Shown: positions 8,904-18,092, numbered from the stretch's first letter. The stretch: DNA of 64,000 nt from Gemmatimonadota bacterium (GCA_018672475.1 JABHFS010000001.1:31676-95675), one strand, 5' to 3'. Made by a program: numbers and translations. The notes: generated by a model from the letters alone, not told the origin.

Positions 8904-9646
8904 TTCTTGCCGAGATGACCTCGCCAGAAATAGACGCTCTGCCGCGCGATATCGTAGTGCTGATGCCGGTGGCCTCTTGCGAACAGCACAGTTTACACTT
9001 GCCGGTGTTTACCGACTCGATGATCGGCGGCGAAGTCGCCCGCCGGGTGCACGAGCGAGTGCCCGACGACGTGTTGGTGCTGCCAGTGCAATGGCTGGGC
9101 TATTCGCAGCACCATATCCGTTATCCAGGCACGATCAGCGCGATATCCGAAACTCATTTATTGTTAATGATGGATATCGTCGCTGCGATGGTCGGTTATG
9201 GTTTCAAGAAGATCCTGGTACAAAACAGCCACGGCGGTAATAGCCCCAATATTTCGGTGTTGTTGCAAAGACTGATGGAGCGCTATGGCGACGAGCAGAT
9301 CGAGGTCTACTCGCGCTGGGCTTGGGCTGGCGGCGACAAGCTCGACGAGATCCGTACGCTGGGCGGTGGCGGCTCGGGGCATGCGGGTGAAACCGAGACC
9401 TCGATGGTCCTGGCGATGCGTCCGGACCTGGTGCGCACCGATCGCCTCGACCCCGACGGGGAACGCGAGGGCATGCGGGTGCCGGGCGTCGCTGCCTATC
9501 ATCGTTTTGACCAGCGCACGCAACACGGCGGTGTCGGCGATCCGCGGCCGTCGACGGCGGAACAGGGCCAGGCGCTGCTCGATGCTTCCGCTGACGAGGT
9601 GGCCGAAGCGGTGCGGCAGATCAGGGAGTTAAAGCCTTTTAGCTAA
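8900..9646 (+). CDS. Creatininase-family amidohydrolase
   Basis: A 248-residue protein overlapping the preceding gene by ATGA, with GGGAGA as ribosome site. The metal-binding features of the creatininase / MftE family are visible. They are CEQHSLHLP (Glu28, His30), an Asp in FTDSM, NSHGGN near residue 110, and HAGETETS with its Glu. Members hydrolyse cyclic or peptide-like amides (creatininase itself, or the FAPy deformylase ArfB). In this type of cluster with Gfo/Idh genes the substrate is generally unknown. Length is normal and all key residues are present. Confidence 0.88.
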   Translation: MILAEMTSPEIDALPRDIVVLMPVASCEQHSLHLPVFTDSMIGGEVARRVHERVPDDVLVLPVQWLGYSQHHIRYPGTISAISETHLLLMMDIVAAMVGYGFKKILVQNSHGGNSPNISVLLQRLMERYGDEQIEVYSRWAWAGGDKLDEIRTLGGGGSGHAGETETSMVLAMRPDLVRTDRLDPDGEREGMRVPGVAAYHRFDQRTQHGGVGDPRPSTAEQGQALLDASADEVAEAVRQIRELKPFS

Positions 9647-9694
9647 GCTGTCGTGAAACTGGCTACTGGCTACTTCTATTGACCACTGGATCTA

Positions 9695-9949
9695 GTGGGA
9701 GAGGCGGACGACCAGCCGCATATCGCTTTGCGCGACCACGATGGCTCCGATCACGGTCCGGGCGACGCGGCTTATGCCGTGCGGGCCGGGGGCCGGCTGG
9801 ACGCTCGAACTATTCGAGTCGCCCGTGAGCGACGGCGAGGGCCGTGATCTATTCTATGCCGTCAACGACGGCGCGGGTTGGACGATTGAAGCGGTCGACC
9901 CGCCGGGGCGGGGCGTTATTTGCTGCGTTTGCAGGCAGATGCCCAATAG
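9695..9949 (+). pseudogene. Decayed fragment of a repeat (beta-propeller-like) protein
   Basis: No single frame explains this stretch, but joining frames gives protein-like text. DDQPHIALRDHDGSD and YAVRAGG appear in one frame from 9695. AGWTLELFESPVSDGEGRDLFYAVNDGAGWTIEAVDPPG follows in another (9741 onward, described in pieces). GRYLLRLQADAQ then a TAG at 9949 lies in a third. The repeated form '...PHIA..D....YAV..G.GWTLE' is like secreted repeat proteins with a PHIAYYD motif. At least two frameshifts in 255 bases mark it as a relic. The rest of the gap to 10131 holds only a short hairpin (about 10092-10117). Confidence 0.5.
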
Positions 9950-10131
9950 GCTACGAGGAAGGTGTTCTTGTGGCGATGCCCCGACTGTTTTGTAGTAGGC
10001 CATGGGGAAGCGGTTGACATGGTTTCGGGCGGAATCTATTTTGGCTAGTAGAGCTTGCCAACCCATGGTCTCTACTGTGATTTAGAGACTCAAGGCCGCG
10101 GGGAATCGACCTGCGGCCCTTCCCTTATATA

Positions 10132-12384
10132 ATGCAGACAATAGCACCAAGCCCCCGATTATTAGAAACTCCGCCCGAGGCCGTGCGCACCGTGTTAACG
10201 GATCGTTTACCCGCGGGCGAAGAGGTCTTGATCCAGGTCGTTACGGATCTGACGGCGGAGCGTGCCTATGGTGCGCAATGGATTGTCGTGACGGCTGAAC
10301 GCGTGATCATCGTGCCCGTCGAGGGGAACGATGCAACGGTGGAGGTAGCCGTCGACAAGATCAAGCTGGCGCGGACTGAGCCCTTGGTCGGTGGCGGCCG
10401 ACTCGAGATCGAACAAGAGGCGGCCGCGACGCTTTTGCTGCCTTATTCCGGCTCCTTGTCTGGCAAGTTTTCGGAAGTAGCTCGCGGTATAGAACAATTG
10501 CGCAAGGGCGAGCCCTTCTTTATCAACGCCAAACTCGACCGCACCCGTTGCGAAAAGTGCGATCGCCTACTCCCAGAAAAAAACGGTATTTGCCCAGCGT
10601 GCATCAGAAAGCTCGCAACGCTCAAGCGTATCGCCTCGTTTATGGTCCCCTACAAGGGCCGGGCGGCGATACTCGCGATCGCCTCGGTCGCGACGACGGT
10701 GGCAGAGCTGATGCCACCTTTGGTGACCAGGCATCTGGTCGACGATGTCTTGGCGCCGATGGTGGGCAGCAATCTCAAGATTGAAGACCGCTACGATCTG
10801 TTGGGTATGTTGGTATTGGCATTGGTCGGGGTCAGGATCTGGAGTTGGGGCGCCGAGTTGGTGCACCATTGGGTGGTGTCGTGGCTCGGAGCTAGGGTGA
10901 CGACGGATATTCGCGCATTGCTCTATCGCCGGCTGGAGATGCTTTCGCTGCAATTTTACGACAAGCGATCAATCGGCGGCTTGATCTCTAGGGTATCGCG
11001 CGATGCCGAGATGATGCAGGATTTTCTCGTCGATGGTCTGCCCTACCTGATCATCGAAGGTCTGATGGTGATCGGCATACTAGGCTTTCTGTTTTCGATG
11101 AGTTGGAAGATCACCCTGTTGATCATGATACCGGTGCCGCTGCTTTTGCTCTGGAGCATTTTTTTTTGGCGGCGGATGCGGTGGATCTTCCGCAAATGGC
11201 ACCATGGCTGGTCGCAGCTGAGCGGCCGGCTCAATGAGGCCCTGCATGGGATTCGAGTCGTCAAGGCTTTTGCGCAAGAGCATCGCGAGATCGAGGCCTT
11301 TACAGAGCACAATGAATATTTAGCCGTCTCCGGGCGACGCGCTTCCCGCAATTGGTTCGTCTTGTGGTCGACGATGAGCTTGGCCACGGGGTTGGGCATT
11401 CTCATCGTCTGGTATTTCGGAGGCGCTGAAGTGCTGCGCGGCGAACTGACCTTGGGAACCTTAATGGCGATCTACTACTATATGTGGCTGGTCTACGGAC
11501 CGTTGGAGTGGTTTGCCGAAGTCAATTCCTGGATGACTCGGGCATTTGCCGGTGCCGAGCGCATCTTCGAGGTCATCGACGCACCGGCCGAAGCCTACGA
11601 AGACCCCGATGCAGTCGCCATGCGCCAAATGCAGGGGCGGGTGGTGTTCGACGGGGTGACGTTCGGTTATGACAAGAGTAAACCTGTGCTGCACGAGATC
11701 GACTTAGAGGTCGAGCCGGGCGAGATGATCGGCCTGGTCGGTCGCTCGGGAGTGGGCAAGACCACCACGATCAACCTGGTGAGCCGCTTCTACGACGTCG
11801 ACCGGGGCGAACTCTCGATCGATGGGGTCGATATTCGCAAAATAAAACTGCAGGATTTACGCTCGCAAATCGGCATCGTGCCACAGGAGCCGGTGCTTTT
11901 TTCGGGGACGATCGCCGAGAATATCAGCTATGGCAAACCCGGGGCCGGATTGCCTGATATTATGGATGCGGCGAGGGCGGCCAACGCGCACAAGTTTATC
12001 ATGGCCAAGCCAGATGGCTACGATACGCCGATAGGCGAACGAGGGGCCGGGGTTTCCGGCGGCGAGCGCCAACGGATCGCCATCGCCCGCGCGATATTGC
12101 ACGACCCCAAGGTGCTGATCCTCGATGAGGCGACCTCGTCGGTAGACGTGGAGACCGAGAAGCAGATACAAGAGTCGATCGCCCACTTGATCAAAGGGCG
12201 TACCACCTTCGCCATAGCGCACCGGCTTTCTACCTTGCGCAATGCCGATCGCTTGGTCGTACTCGATGCCGGGCGCATCGTCGAGATCGGCACCCATGAC
12301 GAATTGATCGAGCAGGGGGGGCGCTTCGCTGAGCTGGTGCGTTTGCAGCAGGAAGTGGCTGAAATCATCGCGATCAAGGATTGA
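10132..12384 (+). CDS. ABC exporter half-transporter with N-terminal PH-like domain and zinc ribbon (first of pair)
   Basis: A 750-residue fusion of permease and ATPase. Residues 1-130 form a beta-rich domain that resembles a bacterial PH-like fold (VVTAERVIIVPV...). A zinc ribbon follows with Cys140-x2-Cys143 and Cys154-x2-Cys157. Six membrane helices then span about 165-470. The nucleotide-binding domain has Walker A GRSGVGKTT, Q-loop, signature VSGGERQ and Walker B VLILDEATS with its catalytic Glu. The next gene overlaps and has the same layout, so the two likely form a heterodimeric exporter. Substrate unknown. The ATG falls within a TATATAATG string and no good ribosome site is seen, so a slightly later start is possible. 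Confidence 0.85.
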   Translation: MQTIAPSPRLLETPPEAVRTVLTDRLPAGEEVLIQVVTDLTAERAYGAQWIVVTAERVIIVPVEGNDATVEVAVDKIKLARTEPLVGGGRLEIEQEAAATLLLPYSGSLSGKFSEVARGIEQLRKGEPFFINAKLDRTRCEKCDRLLPEKNGICPACIRKLATLKRIASFMVPYKGRAAILAIASVATTVAELMPPLVTRHLVDDVLAPMVGSNLKIEDRYDLLGMLVLALVGVRIWSWGAELVHHWVVSWLGARVTTDIRALLYRRLEMLSLQFYDKRSIGGLISRVSRDAEMMQDFLVDGLPYLIIEGLMVIGILGFLFSMSWKITLLIMIPVPLLLLWSIFFWRRMRWIFRKWHHGWSQLSGRLNEALHGIRVVKAFAQEHREIEAFTEHNEYLAVSGRRASRNWFVLWSTMSLATGLGILIVWYFGGAEVLRGELTLGTLMAIYYYMWLVYGPLEWFAEVNSWMTRAFAGAERIFEVIDAPAEAYEDPDAVAMRQMQGRVVFDGVTFGYDKSKPVLHEIDLEVEPGEMIGLVGRSGVGKTTTINLVSRFYDVDRGELSIDGVDIRKIKLQDLRSQIGIVPQEPVLFSGTIAENISYGKPGAGLPDIMDAARAANAHKFIMAKPDGYDTPIGERGAGVSGGERQRIAIARAILHDPKVLILDEATSSVDVETEKQIQESIAHLIKGRTTFAIAHRLSTLRNADRLVVLDAGRIVEIGTHDELIEQGGRFAELVRLQQEVAEIIAIKD

Positions 12385-14654
12385 ATGTGGAAACTTCCGT
12401 TTTAGACAGACCGTTTATCGAGGACCCACCGTTTATTGTAGCGGATAAGTTCGACGGGGTGCGGGCAGAGGGCGAAGTTCTCCATATCCAAGTCGCCACC
12501 GATATGTCCGATGAGCAAGTCTACGGCGAGCGTTGGCTGCTGGCGACTGATAAGCAGGTTTGCATTATCCCCGTCGATGGCATCGACGGCATCGAGCAGA
12601 TCGCGTTAGACCAGGTGCAAGGGGCCGAGGTGCGGGAATTGGTCGGCGGGGGGTATCTCGAGGTCTCGTGCAAGGAGGGGCCGCCGAGTTACCTATACTA
12701 CTCGAATTCACTGCACTCCAAATTCGTCGAAGTCGCCGCCGGCATCGCCCGTCTCGCAGAGGGCGAAGACCCGGAGTTGCCGACTCTGATCGAGCGTACG
12801 CGCTGCGAAAAATGTGAGCGCCTGCTGCCCGAAAAAGATGGTTTCTGCCCATTCTGCTTGTCGAAGTGGGGGACCTTCAAACGCATCGCCTCTTTTTTGT
12901 TGCCCTACAAATCCAGGGTCATCGGGTTGATATTGGGTTCGGTGCTAACGACGGCGTTGGGGCTTTTGCCGCCCTACGTGGTCTCGCTTATCATCGACGA
13001 CGTGCTGACGCCTGCGGCCGAAGGGCAGATGACCTTTGACGCCGGTGTCGAGTTGTTGGCGCTTCTGGTCGGTGGGTTACTGGGCGCGCAGGTGTTGGCT
13101 TGGGGAATCGAGGTTTTCACTGGTTTTATGCGCGCCGATTTATCGGCGTGGTCAACCCGTGACGTGCGGGCCAAGCTCTATCGCAATTTGCAGTTTTTGC
13201 CGCTGAGATTTTACGAGAAACGCCAGGTCGGTAATTTGATTGCGCGTTTTACCCAGGACTCCGACCGTCTAGAGATGCTGCTGTTAATGTTTATCCCCTT
13301 CGTGATTACCAATGTCCTGTTGTTCTTTGGGGTGTTGGGGTTGCTGCTCTATATGAACTGGCAACTGACGCTCTACGTACTGGCGCCGACGCCGTTTATC
13401 GTCTACGCCAGTCTCAGGCGTTTTTCGTTGATGCGGGTGCAGTGGGGCCGTTGGTCTACTAAGTGGTCCAGGCTCTCGTCGCATCTTAATGAGTCGATCA
13501 ACGGGATCCGTATCGTCAAGGCTTTCGCGCAGGAGGAGCGCGAGGAAAAGCGCTTTGCAGTCCGCAACGAAGACCTGTGGAAGACAGCCGTTACTGCCGA
13601 ACGAACTTGGGTGGTGCTCTACGCGGTATCGAACTTCGTAATGAGTTTCGGCATCTTTCTGGTGTGGTATTTCGGTGGGCGTCAGATCCTCAGTGATGAA
13701 TTGACGTTGGGTGTGTTGATGGCCTTTATCAGTTATATCTGGCAGCTCTACCGCCCGATACAGTTTTTCACCAACGCCAGTAATATGCTCACACGCTCTT
13801 TTGCCGGGGCGGAGCGCATCTTCGAAGTCATCGACGCCAAAGCCGAGCCCTTTGACGATCCTCAGGCGGTGCGCTTGCCGAAGTTGGAGGGGCGGGTGGA
13901 GTTTCGCGACGCCTTCTTCGGTTACGACCCGGGCAAACCTGTGCTCAAAGGGGTAGATCTCGTCGTCGACCCGGGTGAGATGATCGGTTTGGTGGGTAAA
14001 TCAGGCGCGGGTAAGAGTACCTTAATTAATCTTATCTGCCGGTTTTACGATGTTGACCGGGGTGCCGTGCACGTCGACGGCACGGATATTCGCCAATTGA
14101 GCCTCGGGGATCTGCGCGGGCAGATCGGCATGGTGGCGCAGGAATCCTTCCTCTTTAACGGCTCTATATTCGAGAATATTTGTTATGCCCGGCCAGACGC
14201 CTCGTTCGCAGAGGTGATGCGCGCGGCAAAAGCGGCCAATGCGCACGAGTTTATCGTGCAAAAGCCCGACGGCTACGATAGCAAAGTCGGCGAGAGGGGC
14301 GACAAGCTTTCGGGCGGGGAAAAACAGCGCATCTCCATCGCCCGCGCGATCCTGCACGACCCCAAGATTCTGATCCTCGATGAGGCGACTTCCTCGGTCG
14401 ATACACCAACCGAAAAGAAAGTGCAGGAAGCCATCCAAAGGCTAGTGCAAGGGCGGACGACTTTTGCGATCGCCCATAGGCTCTCCACTTTGCGCAATGC
14501 CGATCGTCTTGTGGTGATAGACGAGGGTAAGGTCGCCGAAGTCGGGACCCACCAGGAGTTGATGGAGAGAGAGGGCATCTTCTACAAGCTGGTGAACACG
14601 CAACAACAGACGACGGCGGTGATGGCGGTGGGAGGGGGAAAAGATGCAGACTAA
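12381..14654 (+). CDS. ABC exporter half-transporter with N-terminal PH-like domain and zinc ribbon (second of pair)
   Basis: A 757-residue paralogue of the preceding gene, overlapping its stop by four bases with a TTG start (a GTG six bases on is an alternative). It has the same architecture. A beta-rich N-terminal domain (about 25-130) is followed by a zinc ribbon Cys142/Cys145/Cys156/Cys159 in RCEKCERLLPEKDGFCPFC. A six-helix permease leads into an ATPase with GKSGAGKST, LSGGEKQ and ILILDEATS. Both ATP sites look intact, so the pair is not an asymmetric exporter with one dead site. The N-terminal domain could sense or recruit the transporter to membrane or partner protein; that is inference. 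Confidence 0.85.
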   Translation: MNVETSVLDRPFIEDPPFIVADKFDGVRAEGEVLHIQVATDMSDEQVYGERWLLATDKQVCIIPVDGIDGIEQIALDQVQGAEVRELVGGGYLEVSCKEGPPSYLYYSNSLHSKFVEVAAGIARLAEGEDPELPTLIERTRCEKCERLLPEKDGFCPFCLSKWGTFKRIASFLLPYKSRVIGLILGSVLTTALGLLPPYVVSLIIDDVLTPAAEGQMTFDAGVELLALLVGGLLGAQVLAWGIEVFTGFMRADLSAWSTRDVRAKLYRNLQFLPLRFYEKRQVGNLIARFTQDSDRLEMLLLMFIPFVITNVLLFFGVLGLLLYMNWQLTLYVLAPTPFIVYASLRRFSLMRVQWGRWSTKWSRLSSHLNESINGIRIVKAFAQEEREEKRFAVRNEDLWKTAVTAERTWVVLYAVSNFVMSFGIFLVWYFGGRQILSDELTLGVLMAFISYIWQLYRPIQFFTNASNMLTRSFAGAERIFEVIDAKAEPFDDPQAVRLPKLEGRVEFRDAFFGYDPGKPVLKGVDLVVDPGEMIGLVGKSGAGKSTLINLICRFYDVDRGAVHVDGTDIRQLSLGDLRGQIGMVAQESFLFNGSIFENICYARPDASFAEVMRAAKAANAHEFIVQKPDGYDSKVGERGDKLSGGEKQRISIARAILHDPKILILDEATSSVDTPTEKKVQEAIQRLVQGRTTFAIAHRLSTLRNADRLVVIDEGKVAEVGTHQELMEREGIFYKLVNTQQQTTAVMAVGGGKDAD

Positions 14655-14730
14655 TCATCGGCAAGTCGGGGGCGCTTTTTTGCTTGTCGATGGAGTGTGG
14701 TAAGGGGCCGCGGCCCTCGCGAGATGCTTT

Positions 14731-15462
14731 ATGATTGGGGTTGAAATTTGCATCGACTGCGATAGCGGGCAGCCGGTGGATGAAGCGGTCGCGGCTGCCT
14801 TCGAGGGCGGGGCTGCAACCGTGGAATTGTGCGGAACGATGGCTTGCGACGGGCTGACGCCTACCCAGAAACAGGTTATCGCAGCGAGAAGAACTTTTAG
14901 CACGCGGCCGGGCTTGATGGTGATGATCCGGCCGCGGTCGGGCGGTTTTTGCTATGGGCAACACGAATTGGCGACGATGCGAAGACAGATCGCCATGGTT
15001 GCTGCCGCCGGTGCCGATGGGGTGGTTTTCGGGGTTTTGCATGAATGTGAGCGCCGCATCGACACGGCGGCGTTGCAAGTATTACTGGCGACCAGCGCCG
15101 AATTTGATTTGTGCGTGACTTTTCACAGGGCCTTTGACGCGGTTGCGGATCCCTTTGTCGCGCTGGAAATATTGATTGATGCCGGCGTGGACCGCATCCT
15201 GACCAGCGGCACCCCTTGGGGAAAGGAGAAGTCGGCGGTCGATGGTATAGAGCCGTTGCGTCAAATCATTGCGTCGGCGGCGGGGCGGATCGAGATAGTC
15301 GTCGGTGGTGGTATATGTGCATCAAATATACAAGATGTTTTTGCTACGCTTGTCCCTTCGCGGCGCCGAGTTTCGCTACATGCGCATTCAGGTGCTCAGC
15401 AGGGGGGAATCACTACGGTATCAGCCGTGCAAGCGTTGGTGGCCGCGGCGCGGCCTTTTTAA
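14731..15462 (+). CDS. cutC: CutC family protein
   Basis: A 243-residue TIM-barrel protein. Family signatures are present: VEICIDC at the N-terminus, GADGVVFGVL, VTFHRAFD, DRILTSGTPW and IVVGGGI. CutC was named for copper homeostasis in E. coli, but later work makes the copper role doubtful, so the biochemical function is open. Length is normal. It starts 76 bases after the ABC pair and 11 bases before the CYTH gene. Confidence 0.9.
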   Translation: MIGVEICIDCDSGQPVDEAVAAAFEGGAATVELCGTMACDGLTPTQKQVIAARRTFSTRPGLMVMIRPRSGGFCYGQHELATMRRQIAMVAAAGADGVVFGVLHECERRIDTAALQVLLATSAEFDLCVTFHRAFDAVADPFVALEILIDAGVDRILTSGTPWGKEKSAVDGIEPLRQIIASAAGRIEIVVGGGICASNIQDVFATLVPSRRRVSLHAHSGAQQGGITTVSAVQALVAAARPF

Positions 15463-15473
15463 AAAAATAGAAT

Positions 15474-15947
15474 ATGGCTCTGGAGATCGAAAGAAAATAC
15501 CTCGTTGCCGACACGGCCTTTCTCGATGGTTTGACCGGTGTGTACTTCAAGCAGGGTTATATATCCGCCGGCGAGGGGACAACGGTGCGGGTTCGGATTG
15601 AGGGTGAACGGGCCGTGATTACGCTCAAGGGAATGAGTAAGGGCATCACGCGCAGCGAATATGAATACGAGATACCCCTCGCCGACGCTGAGGGCATGCT
15701 CGAGGAGTTTTGTCTACGGCCCTTCATCGAAAAAACGCGGTACACCATAATGTGGCGCGGCCAGGCTTGGCAAGTCGACCTATTTGCGGGTGAGAATAAA
15801 GGGCTCGTCGTAGCCGAAATTGAATTGCAGAGCGAGGAAGAGGCGATAGAAAAACCGCCCTGGTTGGGAAAAGAAGTGTCGGGCGATCCGCGTTATTACA
15901 ATGGGAGCCTGGTACACAACCCCTATGGTGGATGGTCAGAACGCTAA
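15474..15947 (+). CDS. CYTH domain protein (triphosphate tunnel metalloenzyme)
   Basis: A 157-residue protein with the diagnostic EIERK motif (ExExK) at residues 4-8. Alternating charged strands (RVRIEGE, ITLKG, EYEYEIP, VDLFAGENKGLVVAEIEL) are expected to line the tunnel of CYTH enzymes. Single-domain bacterial members are usually inorganic triphosphatases that hydrolyse tripolyphosphate with a divalent metal. A class IV adenylate cyclase is possible but less likely. It follows cutC by 11 bases and is convergent with nadC. Confidence 0.88.
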   Translation: MALEIERKYLVADTAFLDGLTGVYFKQGYISAGEGTTVRVRIEGERAVITLKGMSKGITRSEYEYEIPLADAEGMLEEFCLRPFIEKTRYTIMWRGQAWQVDLFAGENKGLVVAEIELQSEEEAIEKPPWLGKEVSGDPRYYNGSLVHNPYGGWSER

Positions 15948-16050
15948 TCGGGCGGATACAACAAGGCCGCTTTACCACCAGGTCCGGCCTGCTATAATTT
16001 TAGACGCTTAACAACTGTTTATCGACGCGGTCTCTTGATGGGCCGCATTT

Positions 16051-16929
16051 TTATTTGCCGGTAAAAAGCATGCTCATATCCAGAGCCGGGGCAGAATGTG
16101 TCAGGGCGCCGATAGAGATCAGGTCGACGCCTGTTTCTGCGGCCTCGCGCACCGTTTCTAGGGTATAGCCGCCAGTGGCCTCGATCTCTATGGTCTGGTT
16201 CGATGCGCGAATGGTCTCTACGGCCTGGCGCATAGCTGCCGCGTCCATATTGTCGAGCATGATGCGGTCCGGCCCTTCGGCCAGTACGTCCTGGACTTCG
16301 TCGAGGTTTTCGGTCTCGACGAAGATCGGCACGCGCTTGTCGAGGTTTTGCAGCCGGGCTTTGGCTACGGCTTGACCGACGCCGCCGGCGGCCGCCGCGT
16401 GGTTTTCCTTGATCAGTACCGCGTCGTACAGACCCATGCGGTGATTGACGCCGCCGCCCAATTGCACGGCCCATTTTTGCAGTTGGCGCCAGCCCGGAGT
16501 GGTCTTGCGGGTGTCGGTAATGCGCGCGGAGGTGCCCTCGATAGCGTCGACGAACAGGCCGGTGAGGGTGGCGACGCCGGAGAGTTGTTGGAGAAAATTG
16601 AGCGCGGTGCGTTCGCCGGCCAACAACGCCCGGGCCGATCCCTGGAGACGGATCAACACCTCGTCCGCCGCGACCGGTGCGCCGTCCTCGACTTGGGGTA
16701 GGAAACGGATGCGTTCGTCTAAGCGGGCGAAGACGGCGCGGGCTACTTCGATACCGGCACTAATACCGGCTTGGCGGGCGATGATGCGGGCGCTGTCTTC
16801 GGCGTCTTTGGCCACCGTCCAGGCTGCGGTCAAATCGGCTTCAACGTCAATCGTGCCCAAGTCCTCGCGCAATGCCAGATCGACTAGTTGTTCGTAAGTG
16901 GCTGGTGGGTTTGATGCAGTGATGGTCAT
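16051..16929 (-). CDS. nadC: Nicotinate-nucleotide pyrophosphorylase (carboxylating)
   Basis: A 292-residue quinolinate phosphoribosyltransferase, which converts quinolinate and PRPP to nicotinate mononucleotide in de novo NAD synthesis. Characteristic segments are ERTALNFLQQLSGVAT, ITDTRKTTPGWR and GGGVNHRMGLYDAVLIKENH, and the barrel end has IEATGGYTLETV. It is full length. The ATG at 16929 overlaps the stop of a broken upstream frame as ATGA. nadB, the first enzyme of the same pathway, lies far away at 50.8 kb; nadA is not in the window. Confidence 0.95.
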   Translation of the reverse strand: MTITASNPPATYEQLVDLALREDLGTIDVEADLTAAWTVAKDAEDSARIIARQAGISAGIEVARAVFARLDERIRFLPQVEDGAPVAADEVLIRLQGSARALLAGERTALNFLQQLSGVATLTGLFVDAIEGTSARITDTRKTTPGWRQLQKWAVQLGGGVNHRMGLYDAVLIKENHAAAAGGVGQAVAKARLQNLDKRVPIFVETENLDEVQDVLAEGPDRIMLDNMDAAAMRQAVETIRASNQTIEIEATGGYTLETVREAAETGVDLISIGALTHSAPALDMSMLFTGK

Positions 16930-17218
16930 TTTTTCTCTTTTTCGACGGTTGCCGTATTGAACTGGTCGAGGTTGCCGATGCAGGTTTCTTGCGCCTCGAG
17001 CGAATTCTTCTCCTCCTGCAAAATTTCGAGATCAAGCGTGAGGGTGTCAAACGCCTCGCTATTGCTTTTTAGGCGAGCCTACAGGTGCTTTTTTTTGTAG
17101 GCGGCTCCGTTCGTCTTTGCATGACCCCGCCGCGGACCGCGTATTGCGTTAAGGTGACGACGATCAGTCCGCCGAAGACGGTTAGCAGGATGATGTAGAA
17201 TATTTCTAAGAGGTTGTT
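16926..17218 (-). pseudogene. Broken small membrane / coiled-coil gene upstream of nadC
   Basis: Two frames on the minus strand read as one interrupted protein. The first, from 17218, gives a membrane helix (LEIFYIILLTVFGGLIVVTL) then a basic linker ending at a TAA in 17065-17075. The second gives an acidic amphipathic segment (LDLEILQEEKNSLEAQ and on to VEKEKK). Its TGA overlaps the nadC start. A run of eight A bases lies at the join. There is no proper start codon because the upstream side abuts the insertion sequence at 17210. A single-helix anchor with a short coiled coil is the likely ancestral form. A genuine programmed frameshift is less likely because intervening stops occur. Confidence 0.4.
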
Positions 17219-17976
17219 TTAAAAAAGTAAATTAGTAGCAATTGCAGGTGCGTATTCACTCGGCGATACTTAGGTGTCTGCAAAGAATCCTGAACCGAAA
17301 GGGCCAAGATGAGTACGCAGGATCAATATCCGACAGACGCGACGGATGGGCAATGGCATCTTCTTCAACGACTGCTGCCCAAGCCGCGTTGGCAACCCGG
17401 TGGGGAGGGAGAGACGGGGTCGCCGCCCGCTGCCTTTGGCGTCAGGTGCTCAACGGAGTGCTTTATGTGACGAAAACTGGCTGCCAATGGCGACAATTGC
17501 CGCCGAGTTTCGGCCGATGGTCTACAATCTATGGCTACTTCAATCGCTAGGCTCAAGAAGGGATCTGGCAACAGATCCCACACCGTGCTCTAATACAACG
17601 CGAGCGCCAACGCCGAAGGACGGCCCTCGATGTCTTCGGCGGGCAGTATCGATAGTCAATCGATTAAGACGGCTCACCAACCAGGACCCAAGGGTTTCGA
17701 CACGGGTAAACCGGTCAACGGTCGGCAACGACCTTGCTTGGTCGATACTTTAGGCATGATCGACTTGGAGGTCGTCAAGGAAAAAGGGGCCGGTTTTACC
17801 GTATTACCCCGTCGATGGGTCGTCGAACGCACCTTTTTGCCTGACGGTTGAATTACCGCCGGCATAGAAAGGATTACGGAGTCCTAACCCGCAATAGTGA
17901 AGCTTTCATTCAAGCCGCTATGATTCAGCTGTTGGTTAGACGACTTGCGAAAAAATAGGTTTCTTAAAATAGCCTC
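17210..17976 (+). mobile_element. Degenerate IS5-family insertion sequence
   Basis: The element is about 767 bp. Its imperfect terminal inverted repeats begin GAGGTTGTTTTAAAAAA on the left (17210-17226) and read GAGGCTATTTTAAGAAA from the right end (17976-17960). A TAA target duplication flanks it at 17207-17209 and 17977-17979. Inside is a single plus-strand transposase wrecked by frameshifts and a deletion. The TAA duplication and transposase motifs fit the IS427-like part of the IS5 family. It cannot be autonomous. Confidence 0.8.
17309..17958 (+). pseudogene. IS5-family transposase, frameshifted and internally deleted
   Basis: The ATG at 17309 opens with TDGQWHLLQRLLPKPRWQPGG. A shift near 17400 moves to the frame giving VLNGVLYVTKTGCQWRQLPP and STIYGYFNR. 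Another gives SIDSQSIKTAHQPGPKGFDTGK (in parts) and VDTLGMIDLEVV. The C-terminus resumes as VLPRRWVVERTF, then LTRNSEAFIQAAMIQLLVRR, ending at TAG 17958. The order matches intact IS5-type transposases, but the stretch between VDTLG and the VLPRRWVVERT segment is mostly missing, taking catalytic DDE residues with it. Confidence 0.85.
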
Positions 17977-18092
17977 TAAGCTAAACGTCGGCAGTTTCCC
18001 AGCCCAGCCAAGGTGTGTTCGACAATCCAGCGTTTGGGTTGTATCTGAAATCCATTGTTGGTTTTTTCTACGATGTCGACGCGTCGATTGAC
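17977..18092 (-). pseudogene. C-terminal fragment of a second IS5-like transposase
   Basis: On the minus strand from 18092 the frame gives VNRRVDIVEKTNNGFQIQPK then RWIVEHTLAGLGNCRRL. This is the conserved C-terminal region (D-I-V...PKRWIVERT..WLG..RRL) of IS5-like transposases. It differs from the plus-strand copy next to it, so it is a separate element. It stops exactly where the 17210-17976 element begins. That fits that element having inserted into it, with the remainder since lost. Upstream bases to 18238 give no recognisable transposase sequence. Confidence 0.65.
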
